Shown here piece after piece: positions 26,221 through 34,749 of a DNA stretch of 48,707 bases (position 1 is its first letter; every line of letters starts with the position of its first letter). Made by a program: the position numbers and the translations under genes. Location: contig UBZM01000061.1 in assembly GCA_900470095.1 (NCBI GenBank), forward strand, positions 1 to 48,707. Reading direction: 5' to 3'. The notes beneath the pieces were generated by a model that saw nothing but the letters and a program-made list of their open reading frames with translations, searched no databases and was not told where the DNA came from. The DNA is from Hyphomicrobiales bacterium (lineage in GTDB: Bacteria > Pseudomonadota > Alphaproteobacteria > Rhizobiales > Beijerinckiaceae).

Positions 26221-26550
26221 ATGATCAACACCCGATATGCCCTTGTCATCGCGTCTGTTGCGGATCTCTCGGGATGCATCGGGGAGACGATGTTCAGCGT
26301 CGAACTGCAGCGAGAGAGCGACAACGCCAAGGCCACCTGCATGAGCAGCGTCTACTCGCCGGGCTTGTTGTTTGCGGAGCGAAGCCAGATACGAAATGTT
26401 TCACGCTGCGTCACGGCTTGCCTGAACAAGGGTTTCACCGTCACCCAGCATCCTCAGGGCATCTCGCTTGACACTCTCGCACCTGACGCGGCCGCGGAGG
26501 ATGATTGCGCCCATCATGCTCAAGCGATGGCGGCCGGTTCGGCCCCTTAG
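26221..26550 (+). CDS. Putative small lipoprotein (109 aa)
   Basis: The frame starting at ATG 26221 gives a lipoprotein-like N-terminus (MINTRYALVIASVADLSGC, with Cys19 as the lipidation site). After it come three more Cys (KATCMSS; SRCVTACLNKG) and an acidic C-terminus (DAAAEDDCAHH). The Cys spacing suggests disulfides, consistent with the periplasm. No clear ribosome binding site precedes the ATG, and I recognise no family. From 26551 to 26985 I see no credible gene, only the AT-rich run-in to the next leader. Confidence 0.45.
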   Translation: MINTRYALVIASVADLSGCIGETMFSVELQRESDNAKATCMSSVYSPGLLFAERSQIRNVSRCVTACLNKGFTVTQHPQGISLDTLAPDAAAEDDCAHHAQAMAAGSAP

Positions 26551-26985
26551 CGGAAGGGCGGCGATGCCGGCGCGCCCACCCGCCCTCGTCGTCTCAGTCA
26601 ATGACCAGTGCGCTGCAGCACGAAATCCTTCGCGACTGCGAAGCTTGGTCGTTCCTTGCGGCCTCTACTGTCATGCCGACCCTCTCGTGCAACTTAGGGA
26701 AGGCATCTCCGGGCCGCTTGTCGCAAGCTCCGCTCACGGAAAACGCGTTTGGTTTCCCGCTCTCTCCGGTTCTATTTCATTCGACGAGAGGTTTTCTGGC
26801 AAAGACACGCAATGCCGAAGACTTGGCATCGACAAGTTAACATTTGTTAATGCCTTGTTCACAGAGATTTAATTCAAGATCGAATCCCACATTGAGGCGG
26901 CAATTTGCGTATTTGGTGAATTTCGCAGGAAATCGGATCACGGTTATTTGCATGAACATTTCGGCTGCGCGACGGTAATATGGAT

Positions 26986-27013
26986 ACGAAGTCGGATTTC
27001 GACCCGACCTCGT
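26986..27013 (+). promoter_or_regulatory. Conserved leader stem-loop, copy 1
   Basis: ACGA-A-GTCGG (26986-26995) pairs with CCGAC-C-TCGT (27004-27013), leaving one A/C mismatch and an 8-base loop. It sits in the leader 25 bases before the start of the first mini-protein, just ahead of its GGAG. The same structure recurs before copy 2 with compensated bases. A TAATAT, a possible -10 element, lies just upstream (26976-26981). Confidence 0.55.
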
Positions 27014-27037
27014 GCTTTGGAACGCAGGAGATCAGTC

Positions 27038-27262
27038 ATGATCGCTTACAGGATTGCCTTCATCGGAGGTCTTCTCGCACTGTTCGGGATGGCCAACACG
27101 GCGCAAGCCTACGAGTTCGGCCCCGAAAGCATCATCCACGAGCAGTACGAGAATCCGTATGCCCTGCAGGAGCAGCAGCAGTATCGCGCCTATCATGAGC
27201 ACATGAAGGAGCTGCGCGAGCATCCCTATGTCGCGCCGACGACGCGGCGTCATCACAGCTAA
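27038..27262 (+). CDS. Small secreted protein, tandem paralog 1 (74 aa)
   Basis: A 74-residue exported protein. The ATG at 27038 follows CAGGAG at good spacing. The signal peptide (RIAFIGGLLALFGMANTAQA) is cleaved after AQA, leaving about 50 residues starting YEFGPESIIHEQ. The mature part is Gln/Glu/His/Tyr-rich and probably helical (ALQEQQQYRAYHEHMKELRE), ending TTRRHHS. About three quarters of its residues match the second copy 540 bases downstream. No known family. His-rich ends hint at metal or envelope binding, but that is speculation. Confidence 0.8.
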   Translation: MIAYRIAFIGGLLALFGMANTAQAYEFGPESIIHEQYENPYALQEQQQYRAYHEHMKELREHPYVAPTTRRHHS

Positions 27263-27282
27263 GAGGCAAGCACGCCTCGGAG

Positions 27283-27311
27283 ACGGGCCGCCCCAGCGGC
27301 CCGTCATTTTT
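27283..27311 (+). terminator. Intrinsic terminator after paralog 1
   Basis: ACGGGCCGC (27283-27291) pairs perfectly with GCGGCCCGT (27296-27304) around a 4-base loop, followed by CATTTTT. It ends the transcript 20 bases after the stop codon. Confidence 0.9.
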
Positions 27312-27748
27312 GGATAGTCGTCTTGTCTGCCCATCACCGGTTGATCGAGATGTCGGCCAACGCGCCGCAGCCGCTCACGCCGGCGCCCTTCCACCGGAGC
27401 CGCCTGAAGGCATGAATCGAGCGCCTTCCGGAAAGCGCCCCTCGCCTTATCCCCCGTGCGACCGGCCGCGCCCCAGGGTCCATGTCGCAGGCTCCGTTCC
27501 GAGCAAGCGCATTCAGCGAACGGTCCCTCCGGTTCATCTCGATCAAGGAAAAGGGAGATTGGCCATATGGGCAATATCGAAACGTCGAAATCGCAATATT
27601 AATAATTGGTAATGCAATATACATCTACGATTAATTCTAATAATTCCCCAGCATTAGGGCAACATTTCACGAAATTCCCAATTTTTTTTAAGATTTCGCA
27701 TCACGTTTATTTGAATGAACATTGTGACGTCTTGCGGGTAGTATGGAT

Positions 27749-27776
27749 ACGAAGTCGGATTTCAGATCGACTTCGT
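27749..27776 (+). promoter_or_regulatory. Conserved leader stem-loop, copy 2
   Basis: ACGAAGTCG (27749-27757) pairs perfectly with CGACTTCGT (27768-27776) around a 10-base loop, whose closing bases can add a G-T pair. It occupies the same place as the stem-loop before paralog 1. The mismatch of copy 1 is a proper pair here, so the structure seems to be conserved. Confidence 0.55.
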
Positions 27777-27800
27777 GCATTGGCACACAGGAGATCAATC

Positions 27801-28025
27801 ATGATCACTTACAGAGCCGCCCTAGTCGGAGGCCTCCTCGCACTCTTCGGGCTCGCTGGCACGGCGCAGGCCACCGAGTTCGGCGTCGAGAGCATCATTC
27901 ATGAGCAGGCCGAGAACCCGCTGGCCCTGCACGAGCAGCAGCAGTATCGCGCCTATCACGAACATATGAAGGAGCTGCGCGCTCACCAGCTCGTCGTCCC
28001 GACCATGCCGCGGCATCGCAGCTGA
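27801..28025 (+). CDS. Small secreted protein, tandem paralog 2 (74 aa)
   Basis: A 74-residue paralog of the protein at 27038-27262, with the same length. ATG 27801 is preceded by CAGGAG. The signal peptide (LVGGLLALFGLAGTAQA) ends at AQA. The mature part begins TEFGVESIIHEQAEN and shares the core EQQQYRAYHEHMKELR with copy 1. The divergent positions cluster in the last 12 residues. The upstream leader, stem-loop and terminator type are also duplicated, so the unit copied was the whole transcription unit. Function unknown. Confidence 0.8.
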   Translation: MITYRAALVGGLLALFGLAGTAQATEFGVESIIHEQAENPLALHEQQQYRAYHEHMKELRAHQLVVPTMPRHRS

Positions 28026-28047
28026 GAGGCAAGCACGCCTCGGAGAC

Positions 28048-28079
28048 GGGGGCCGCTCAAGCGGCCCCCTCTCTTTTTT
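28048..28079 (+). terminator. Intrinsic terminator after paralog 2
   Basis: GGGGGCCGC (28048-28056) pairs perfectly with GCGGCCCCC (28061-28069) around TCAA, followed by TCTCTTTTTT. It may also serve the minus-strand binding-protein gene, whose stop is at 28148. Confidence 0.92.
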
Positions 28080-28147
28080 GGATGCCCGGTTCCTCGCCGG
28101 CACCGAAGCGCGCGAGCCGATCGCAAACGCCGCCCCACTGCCCGCAT

Positions 28148-29359
28148 TCAGCGCACGGTTCGGCCGGCTCCTCCCTCCCCGCCAAGCTCGACCCAGTAGC
28201 CGGGCTGATAGGGCAGCGACAGGAAGCGCTGATGGAGCTCCCGCAGCGTGGCTTCGGGGTCGAGATCCGCAAACAGCTCGGGATGGAGCCAGCGCGCGAT
28301 CTGCTGGAGCGCCACGAACTGATAGGGATTGTTGTAGAACTGATGCCAGATCGCGTGGACGCGCCCGCTCTTCACCGCAGCCGTATGGGCGAAGGCCGGG
28401 CGTTTCGCGAGATTGGCGAGTTTTCGCTTCGCCTCCGCCAGATCCGCGCCCGGTCCGAGCCCGACCCAGGCGCCGCCCGGCGCCAGCGCGCCCCAGTTGC
28501 CGCCCGTCGCGATCACCACATCGGGGTTCAGGGCGATGATCGTCTCGGGGTTCACCGTGCCGAAGGTGCCCGACAGGACGAGGCTGCCGAGGTTCCGTCC
28601 GCCGGCGACCTCGACCATCCCTCCGAAATTCTCCGGCCCGAAGGTCATGCAGCAATCGTCGGAATAGCCAGGAATCCGATCGACCATGACGAGCGGCCGC
28701 TTGAGATCGGCCACCCCGGCCAGGCGATCGGTGACGCGCGCGATCTCGCGAGAGCGAAAGGCGATGAGCTCCTCGGCAACCGCGGACCGGCCAAGCAGCC
28801 GCCCCATCAGCCTGAGCGACGGCTCCGTGTTCACGAAGGGCGCATGGCGAAAATCGACATAGACGACGGGAATGCCGACGGAAGCGAGCTTTTCGACGAG
28901 CTTCGTCTCGGCGCTCGCGATCTGGGCCTCGACATTGAGGAACAGCACATCGGCCTTCAGGGCGATCACCGTCTCGATATCGAGATTGCCCTCGCTCATG
29001 GCACCGAGCGCCGGCAGCGCCGCAATGGCGGGATAGCGCTCGAGATAGGCGCGGTAGCTGTCGGGATCAGCCTTCTGCAGATCATCGCGCCAGGCGACGA
29101 TGCGGCGGAACGGCGCGTCCCGGTCGAGTGCGGCGACGGCGTGGATCTGCCGCCCCTCGCCAAGGATCACGCGCTGGACCGGAACCGTCACCGTGACGAC
29201 GCGCCCGAGCACATCGGTCACGGAGACCTGCTCGGCCGATGCCGGAGCGGCTCCGGTGATCAGCACGAGCGCGAGCGCAAGGCAGCGCAGGAGCGCCGCG
29301 AGCGCCTGCCCGCAGGCGTCAATGCCGGGGCGCCGGCAGGTTCCGCCGCGTGCGCTCAT
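28148..29359 (-). CDS. ABC-type iron-complex periplasmic binding protein (TroA/FepB fold)
   Basis: A 403-residue protein, long for its type. The Sec signal is LLRCLALALVLITGAAPASA; there is no lipobox. The mature part begins with the class III pattern VSVTDVLGRVVTVTVPVQRV. Then come IETVIALKADVLFLN, GIPVVYVDFRHAP and the second lobe with NPETIIALNPDVVIATGG. This is the family that carries ferric siderophores, haem or cobalamin. Near residue 235 is an unusual SDDCCMTFGPENFGG. The TonB receptor stop overlaps this start by one base (TGATG), so the two are translationally coupled. No FecCD-type permease or ATPase is present here; it must pair with one encoded elsewhere, or act differently. Confidence 0.85.
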   Translation of the reverse strand: MSARGGTCRRPGIDACGQALAALLRCLALALVLITGAAPASAEQVSVTDVLGRVVTVTVPVQRVILGEGRQIHAVAALDRDAPFRRIVAWRDDLQKADPDSYRAYLERYPAIAALPALGAMSEGNLDIETVIALKADVLFLNVEAQIASAETKLVEKLASVGIPVVYVDFRHAPFVNTEPSLRLMGRLLGRSAVAEELIAFRSREIARVTDRLAGVADLKRPLVMVDRIPGYSDDCCMTFGPENFGGMVEVAGGRNLGSLVLSGTFGTVNPETIIALNPDVVIATGGNWGALAPGGAWVGLGPGADLAEAKRKLANLAKRPAFAHTAAVKSGRVHAIWHQFYNNPYQFVALQQIARWLHPELFADLDPEATLRELHQRFLSLPYQPGYWVELGGEGGAGRTVR

Positions 29360-31527
29360 CACAGGTCGACCGACATCGAGAGCCGGAAGGTCCGCGGCGC
29401 GCCGGCATAGAAGGTGCCGAACGAGGCGACGCTCGACCAGTACCGGCTATCGGCGACGTTCTGGACGGTGGCGCGGAAGGTCGTCTTGCGCCCGGCGATC
29501 TCGGTCGCATAGCGCGCGCCGAGATCGACCCGCGTCCAGTCGGGCGGCGACTGGCTGTTGGCGGTGTTGATGAACTGCTTGCCGGTGTGGATCAGCGCGC
29601 CCGTCAGGGTCAGCCCCTTCACCCAGGGCAGATCCCATTCGGCGCCGAGATTGAGCTGCATCGCGGGAACGCCGATCGGCCGGTTGCCGAGATTGGCCGC
29701 GACCGCCGTCTTCGTCAGTTCCCCGTCGAGCAGGGTCGCGCCGCCAAGCAGCCGAAGTTCGGGGGTGACCTCACCGTAGACATTCAGCTCGAGGCCGCGC
29801 ACGCGCTGCTCGCCGCTTACGGAAAAGACGCCGCTGCCGCTCAGTTCGGCACTTGGCTTGGTGATCTGGAAGGCGCTGAGGCCGGCGCCGAACGTGCCGA
29901 ACTGCGCCTTTACGCCCGCCTCGTACTGCCTTGCCCTATAGGGCGCGAAGGCCTCGCCGGCATTGGTCGCATTGGTCGGCGCGATATCGCCGCGGCTCAG
30001 CCCTTCGACATAATTCGCATAGAGCGAGACATTGCTCAGCGGGCGCAGCACGAGGCCGGCCACTGGCGTCGTGGCCTGCTCGTCATAGGACGAGGTCACG
30101 GCGCCGGTCGTGGTCGAGTAATTGTTCGTCTCCACCGATTGGCGGCGCACCCCCAGCGTCAGCAGGACGCGCTCGTCCAGGATGGAGAGCGTATCGGCCA
30201 GCGCGAAGCTGGTGAGATCGCTGTCCGAGGTCCTGGCGCGCGGGACGCGGGTCGCAAATTGCGGCTGGGTCAGAACGGGGGCGTAGATGTTCGAGCTCAC
30301 GGCCCGGCCGGCGGTGAGCGCCCGCTCGATCTCGTCGTGATAATAGGACGCCTGGAAGGTCAGCTCATGCTTGACGAAGCCCGTCTCAAAGCGGGCCCGG
30401 ATGCCGCCATCATAGGTCTGCCGGCCGATCGCCAGATCGAGAAATTGCGGGGTGTAGGTGACATCGCCCCTGCCGTTCAGGATCGTCGGCAGAGGGCCGT
30501 TGCCGAAGAACCGGTCGACATGGGACTGCGAGCCCCCGGCATTGGCGAAGACCGTCACGTTATCAGTGAGATCGTATTCATTCTTCAACAGCACCGAGCC
30601 GTCGTCGATCCGTGAATGCTCCCAGGGCTGGATCACGTTGCGACGCCCGCTGGGGGCAGCCGGCACCGCGACGCCGGGGCTGGCCAGGAAGGGCCGCGTC
30701 GGCGCGTCCCAATAGTCGCGTTGCGCCAGGACATAGAGCCAGCTGCGGAAGCGCTCGCCCTGATAGTCGAGCGCGAGCGAGCCGATGCCCGTGCCGTTAT
30801 ACTGCCGGTCGACCGCGGTATCGCCGCCGCGCAGGCTGCCATTGACCCGGACCCCGAACTCGCGGCCCGCGCCATAGCGCCGGGCGACGTCGAACGTGGC
30901 GCCGCCATAGGCTTTTGACGCGAATTCCGCGCCGATCCGGGTGAGATCGCCCTCCGCCCGCTTCGGCACGATGTTGATGATGCCGCCGATGCCGCCATTC
31001 GGAGCGAAGCCGCCCAGCGCCGCGGCGGGCCCCCTCAGGACCTCGATCCGCTCGGCATAGTCGGTGAAGACGCGATAGTTCGGCGCGACGCCGAAGACGC
31101 CGTCGAAGGCGATCTCGCCATTATTGCCTTCCGAGATCGGAAAGCCGCGAATGTTGAATGAATCCACGATTCCGCCCGATGGGTGCGAACTGCGCACCGA
31201 GGGATCGAGGATCAGCGCATCGGCGACCGTCGCCGCCTGCAGGTTCCGGATCAGGGCTGCCGTGTAGCTCGTCATGTTGAACGGGGACTTCAGGGTCTCG
31301 GTATTGCCAAGCAGGCCGAGGCGAGCCCCTTGCGCCACCTGGCCACCGGCAAAGGCGGGCGGGACCTCGCCCTTCGTCCCCTGCCCCTCGACGACGATCT
31401 CGTCGAGCTGCACGCGCGTCGGCGCGGCGCCCTGAGCCAAGGCGCCCGTTGCGCCCAGGCCGAACATCCCCATGCCCAGCAGCGCCGGGACCACGCGGTT
31501 CACCATTGGATCGCTTCGAAGCTTCAT
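29359..31527 (-). CDS. TonB-dependent siderophore receptor
   Basis: A 722-residue outer-membrane receptor. I chose ATG 31527 for its GAGG at good spacing; a start at 31506 would also keep the signal peptide (ALLGMGMFGLGATGALAQ). The TonB-box region lies near LDEIVVEGQ. The plug domain has SPFNMTSYTAALIRN, DALILDPSVRSSHP, NIRGFPISEGNNGE and the conserved RIEVLRGPAAALGGFAPNGG. The beta-barrel follows and closes with a VSRYWSSVASFG-like region and the end FRLSMSVDL. It groups with ferric-siderophore receptors of the FhuA/FcuA type (GGIVDSFNIRGF). Gene order receptor then binding protein makes a two-gene uptake unit. The AT-rich upstream region carries a 25-bp palindrome that may control it. Confidence 0.9.
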   Translation of the reverse strand: MKLRSDPMVNRVVPALLGMGMFGLGATGALAQGAAPTRVQLDEIVVEGQGTKGEVPPAFAGGQVAQGARLGLLGNTETLKSPFNMTSYTAALIRNLQAATVADALILDPSVRSSHPSGGIVDSFNIRGFPISEGNNGEIAFDGVFGVAPNYRVFTDYAERIEVLRGPAAALGGFAPNGGIGGIINIVPKRAEGDLTRIGAEFASKAYGGATFDVARRYGAGREFGVRVNGSLRGGDTAVDRQYNGTGIGSLALDYQGERFRSWLYVLAQRDYWDAPTRPFLASPGVAVPAAPSGRRNVIQPWEHSRIDDGSVLLKNEYDLTDNVTVFANAGGSQSHVDRFFGNGPLPTILNGRGDVTYTPQFLDLAIGRQTYDGGIRARFETGFVKHELTFQASYYHDEIERALTAGRAVSSNIYAPVLTQPQFATRVPRARTSDSDLTSFALADTLSILDERVLLTLGVRRQSVETNNYSTTTGAVTSSYDEQATTPVAGLVLRPLSNVSLYANYVEGLSRGDIAPTNATNAGEAFAPYRARQYEAGVKAQFGTFGAGLSAFQITKPSAELSGSGVFSVSGEQRVRGLELNVYGEVTPELRLLGGATLLDGELTKTAVAANLGNRPIGVPAMQLNLGAEWDLPWVKGLTLTGALIHTGKQFINTANSQSPPDWTRVDLGARYATEIAGRKTTFRATVQNVADSRYWSSVASFGTFYAGAPRTFRLSMSVDL

Positions 31528-31645
31528 CACGCCCTCATGAAAATTCAAAAACATGCCGCATCTAACAATAGCGGCACGCTTCATGGGGCTTCGTATCGAT
31601 CAATCCTTATTCACCGTCAACAACACGGGAGCGATATACAAACAT

Positions 31646-31670
31646 ACATTTCAATCATCATTTGAAATGT
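31646..31670. promoter_or_regulatory. 25-bp palindrome upstream of the TonB receptor
   Basis: ACATTTCAA (31646-31654) and TTGAAATGT (31662-31670) are perfect inverted arms spaced by 7 bases, in an AT-rich region 120 bases before the receptor start. A TTGACG that could be a -35 lies between it and the gene, so the palindrome would be in an activator position. It does not match the Fur, RirA or Irr consensus I know. Confidence 0.5.
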
Positions 31671-31833
31671 CGACTATTACTTTCGAATAATTCAAATATA
31701 ACTTCGAAGCGTAGAAATAAATCCAACAAAACAACCACTTAACGTGAGCCCATCTCAGTCCAAAACGGATCATGCAGCCCGGCGCAGGCGCCAGCTCGCG
31801 CCGGCCGGGCACTCGCGCCGGATTCCCGGGGCC

Positions 31834-31880
31834 AGTCGATTTCAATTTTTGCAGGCCGCCCGGACAAAATCAGAGGCAGC
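31834..31880 (-). repeat. Half copy of the GTCGATTTCAAT repeat
   Basis: GTCGATTTCAATTTTTGCAGG starting at 31835 closely matches the end of the palindromic element at 37799-37922, including the AGG and a following run of Gs, Cs and As. Only one arm is present. It lies 28 bases after the LysR stop codon, inside an intergenic region (31528-31907) that otherwise holds AT-rich DNA and a GC-rich hairpin near 31880-31900. Confidence 0.5.
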
Positions 31881-31907
31881 CCGCCGCCCGGCGGGAGGGC
31901 GGCAGCG

Positions 31908-32810
31908 TCAGGCCGCGTAGAGGCGGACGAGATCGCGCGCCGACGAGATTTCGTCGCAGATCCATTCGTCGACCAGCTTGACCTCGCGCCGGCGCCGCAT
32001 GTCGGGCGGGCGGACCAGGTAATAGGAGGCGCCGGTCGGTACCGCCTTGCGCAGCGGCACGACGAGCCTACCGGCCTGGATCGCCTCATGGGCCAGCACG
32101 ACATCGGTCATGGCGACGCCGAGTCCGGCTTCCGCAGCGCTGAGCGCCATGTCGAGCGCGTCGAAATCGAGGCCGCTGCGCGGATCGAGATTCGCACCCG
32201 ATTTCTCCGTCCAGGTCGCCCAGTCCTGCCGGTCCGGCAAGGGGTGGAGCAGCGTCGCCTGGGCGAGGTCAGTCTCGCTGGCCTGGCGTCCGGCAAGATA
32301 ACCCGGCGCGCAGACCGGGAGGATCCATTCCGCATAGAGCTCGGTCGTGTAGTCGCGCGGCCAGTTGCCGACGCCGTAGCGAATGCCGAGATCGGCGTCG
32401 GTATCGTTCAGCGTCATGTCGTTCAGGCGCGTCTGGACATTCACCTTGATCAGCGGGTGCCGCTCCTGGAACGAGCGCAGCCGCGGCAGCAGCCAGCGCA
32501 GCGCGAAAGTCGGCAGCACCTTGATGGTCACGGCTTCGCGGTCGTTCTGGAACGGGTTCACCGCATTGGCGATGTGGTCGAACGCCTCCTTGACGCTGAC
32601 CGCGAGCCGCTGGCCTGCATCGGTGATCTCCAGGCCATTGTGATTGCGCAGGAAAAGCTGAGCGCCGAGCTGCTCCTCCAGGATACGGACCTGGCGGCTG
32701 ACCGCACTCTCGCTGACATGCAGGGCGAGCGCGGCCTTCTTGATGCTGAGCTCGGCCGCCACGATCTCGAAGCAGCGCAGCGCATTCAACGAGGGGAGCC
32801 TGCGGGTCAA
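31908..32810 (-). CDS. LysR-family regulator, GcvA-like
   Basis: A 300-residue activator or repressor. The start is TTG at 32810, decided by AGGAGG five bases upstream. The DNA-binding domain covers residues 1-60 (LPSLNALRCFEIVAAELSI, SESAVSRQVRILEEQLGAQL). The LPSLNALRCFE opening is the mark of the GcvA subgroup, which controls amino-acid and amine metabolism. The effector domain contains IKVLPTFALRWLLPRL and DLGIRYGVGNWP. It lies 84 bases after the second Dpp-type permease and is likely the last gene of the importer operon and its own regulator. Confidence 0.9.
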   Translation of the reverse strand: MTRRLPSLNALRCFEIVAAELSIKKAALALHVSESAVSRQVRILEEQLGAQLFLRNHNGLEITDAGQRLAVSVKEAFDHIANAVNPFQNDREAVTIKVLPTFALRWLLPRLRSFQERHPLIKVNVQTRLNDMTLNDTDADLGIRYGVGNWPRDYTTELYAEWILPVCAPGYLAGRQASETDLAQATLLHPLPDRQDWATWTEKSGANLDPRSGLDFDALDMALSAAEAGLGVAMTDVVLAHEAIQAGRLVVPLRKAVPTGASYYLVRPPDMRRRREVKLVDEWICDEISSARDLVRLYAA

Positions 32811-32842
32811 AGCGACCTCCTGCTATATGTTCGGGTCGCGGA

Positions 32843-32858
32843 GCCGGCCGCTGCCGGC
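32843..32858. repeat. 16-bp hairpin, copy A
   Basis: GCCGGCCGCTGCCGGC is a stem of 6 bp around CGCT. The identical 16-mer lies at 36464-36479. The two copies flank the binding-protein and permease genes. Confidence 0.6.
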
Positions 32859-32894
32859 CACGCCACAGGGCGTCACCACGCCCGGGCGACCTCT

Positions 32895-33785
32895 TCAGCT
32901 GATCTCCATGCGCGGGTCGAGGGCATCCCTCAGGCCATCACCAACGAAATTGAAGCTCGTCACCGCCAGTGTAATGGCCAGACCGGGCATGATGGCAAGC
33001 CAGGGCGCGCTCGACAGGTAGATCTGCGCGTTGTTCAGCATATTGCCCCAGCTCGCGTTGGGCGGCTGGATGCCGTAGCCGAGAAAGCTGACATAGGATT
33101 CGAGCAGGATCGCCTTGGCGACATTCAGCGTGGCGGCGACCACGATCGACGCGACCGCATTGGGCAGGAGGTTTCGCCACATGATCCGGAAGCTCGACGC
33201 CCCCATCGCCCTCGCCGCAACCGCGTAATCCTGGTCGCGCAGCGCCCTGATCTGCGCCTCGACGATGCGCGCGACATTCATCCAAGAGGTCGCCGCGATC
33301 AGCAGGGTCATCGAGAGCAGGCCGGGCTTGACCAGTGCGGCCAGCGCCAGGAGCAGGAAGATCGTGGGAAAGCACAGGATCGCATCGACGAAGCGCATCA
33401 AGAGCGAGCCGATGATGCCGCCATAATAGCCCGCGATCATCCCGACCCCGGTTCCGGCAGCGATCGCGATCGCCATGGCGGTGAAGCCGATCGCAAGCGA
33501 GATCCGCCCGCCCATCATCAGCCGGGCGAGGATGTCGCGGCCGAGTTCGTCGGTGCCCAGCACATGGGCGCCGGACAGCGGCGGCGCGAAGCGATGCATC
33601 ACATCGATATGGGTGTCGTCGAACGGCAGGAGATAGGGCCCGAGGAAGGACCCGAGCACCAGGATCGCGATGGTGGCCGCCCCCGCCATCGCCAGCTTGT
33701 GGCGCCGGAAGCGGCTCCAGGCGCTCTTGTGCTCGCTGCCTGCGCGGGTGTCGGCCAGGTCGATCAGGCCCGTTGCGTCGGTCAT
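32895..33785 (-). CDS. Peptide/opine-type ABC permease, DppC-like
   Basis: A 296-residue inner-membrane permease. A soluble N-terminus is followed by SRFRRHKLAMAGAATIAILV (the start motif of DppC proteins), a periplasmic loop with HVLGTDELGRDILARLM, and four more helices. The ATPase-docking loop reads VAARAMGASSFRIMWRNLLPNA. It begins 3 bases after the DppB stop, so the two are co-translated. The family carries peptides, opines, nickel or antimicrobial compounds. No DppD/DppF ATPase gene follows. Confidence 0.92.
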   Translation of the reverse strand: MTDATGLIDLADTRAGSEHKSAWSRFRRHKLAMAGAATIAILVLGSFLGPYLLPFDDTHIDVMHRFAPPLSGAHVLGTDELGRDILARLMMGGRISLAIGFTAMAIAIAAGTGVGMIAGYYGGIIGSLLMRFVDAILCFPTIFLLLALAALVKPGLLSMTLLIAATSWMNVARIVEAQIRALRDQDYAVAARAMGASSFRIMWRNLLPNAVASIVVAATLNVAKAILLESYVSFLGYGIQPPNASWGNMLNNAQIYLSSAPWLAIMPGLAITLAVTSFNFVGDGLRDALDPRMEIS

Positions 33786-33788
33786 GGC

Positions 33789-34739
33789 TCAGCCCATCCG
33801 GATGCGCGGATCAGCCACCGCGTAGAGCATGTCGGCCAGCAGCGACCCGAGCAGGACCATCACGGCCGAGAACATCAGGATGCCCATGACCACGGGGTAG
33901 TCGCGGTACTCCACGGAATCGAGGAAGAGCCGCCCCATTCCCGGCCAGGTGAAGACCGTCTCGGTCACCAGCGCGCCGCCGAGCAGCGTCGGGAACTGCA
34001 GGCCCGCCAGCGTGATCAGCGGAAGCAGCGCATTGCGCATCGCATGGCCGCGCAGCACCGCCTGCTCCGGCAAGCCCTTGGCGCGCGCCGTCCGGATGTA
34101 GTCCTGGCCGATCACGTCGAGCATGGCCGAGCGCATGAAGCGGGCCCAGATCGCGGTCTCGACCAGCGCCAGCACGAGCGCCGGCGCGATGAGATGATGC
34201 GCGACATCGAGAAAGGAGCCATCGCCGATGGTCTGGCGATTGCCGGCCGGCAGCCAGCCGAGCTGGACCGAGAACAGGTAGATCGCGATCAGCCCGAACC
34301 AGAAGGTCGGGATCGAAAGCGCCACCATCGCGCCGACGGTCGCCACCATGTCGAAGATGGAATAGCGCCGGATCGCGCCCAGAATGCCGATCCAGCAGCC
34401 GAGCGCGATGGCGATCAGCGTCGAGACCGCCATCAGCTCGAAGGTGGCGCGCAGATGCGAGCCGATGACGCTCCAGACCGGGCTGTTGTCGCGGAAAGAG
34501 CGGCCCCAGTCGCCGCTCAACATGCGCAGCAGCCAGTCCCAGTACTGCACCGGCAAGGTCCGATCGAGGCCGAGCTGGCGGGCGATGCGGTCGAGATCCT
34601 CCTGCGACATCTGGGCGGACTGGGCGAATTGCGACATCGGCCCGCCCGGCGCGAGATAGAGGATCGCAAAGCCGATCATCGAGACGATGGCGAGCAGGAT
34701 GAGGGACTGCCAGAGCCGCCTCAGGAGAAAGGGGATCAT
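33789..34739 (-). CDS. Peptide/opine-type ABC permease, DppB-like
   Basis: A 316-residue inner-membrane permease. ATG 34739 was chosen because MIPFLLRRLWQSLILLAIVS is the standard DppB N-terminus; residues further upstream are not. It has the family loop PGGPMSQFAQ, the docking loop YIRTARAKGLPEQAVLRGHAMRNA and the last helices (YPVVMGILMFSAVMVLLGSL). It starts 10 bases after the binding-protein stop. Confidence 0.92.
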   Translation of the reverse strand: MIPFLLRRLWQSLILLAIVSMIGFAILYLAPGGPMSQFAQSAQMSQEDLDRIARQLGLDRTLPVQYWDWLLRMLSGDWGRSFRDNSPVWSVIGSHLRATFELMAVSTLIAIALGCWIGILGAIRRYSIFDMVATVGAMVALSIPTFWFGLIAIYLFSVQLGWLPAGNRQTIGDGSFLDVAHHLIAPALVLALVETAIWARFMRSAMLDVIGQDYIRTARAKGLPEQAVLRGHAMRNALLPLITLAGLQFPTLLGGALVTETVFTWPGMGRLFLDSVEYRDYPVVMGILMFSAVMVLLGSLLADMLYAVADPRIRMG

Positions 34740-34749
34740 CGTGGCCGGC

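Noticed and set aside
26505..26872. Plus-strand frames of about 110-130 codons after the putative lipoprotein
   Set aside because: No ribosome binding site, no signal or domain, and several competing frames overlap; I consider them chance.
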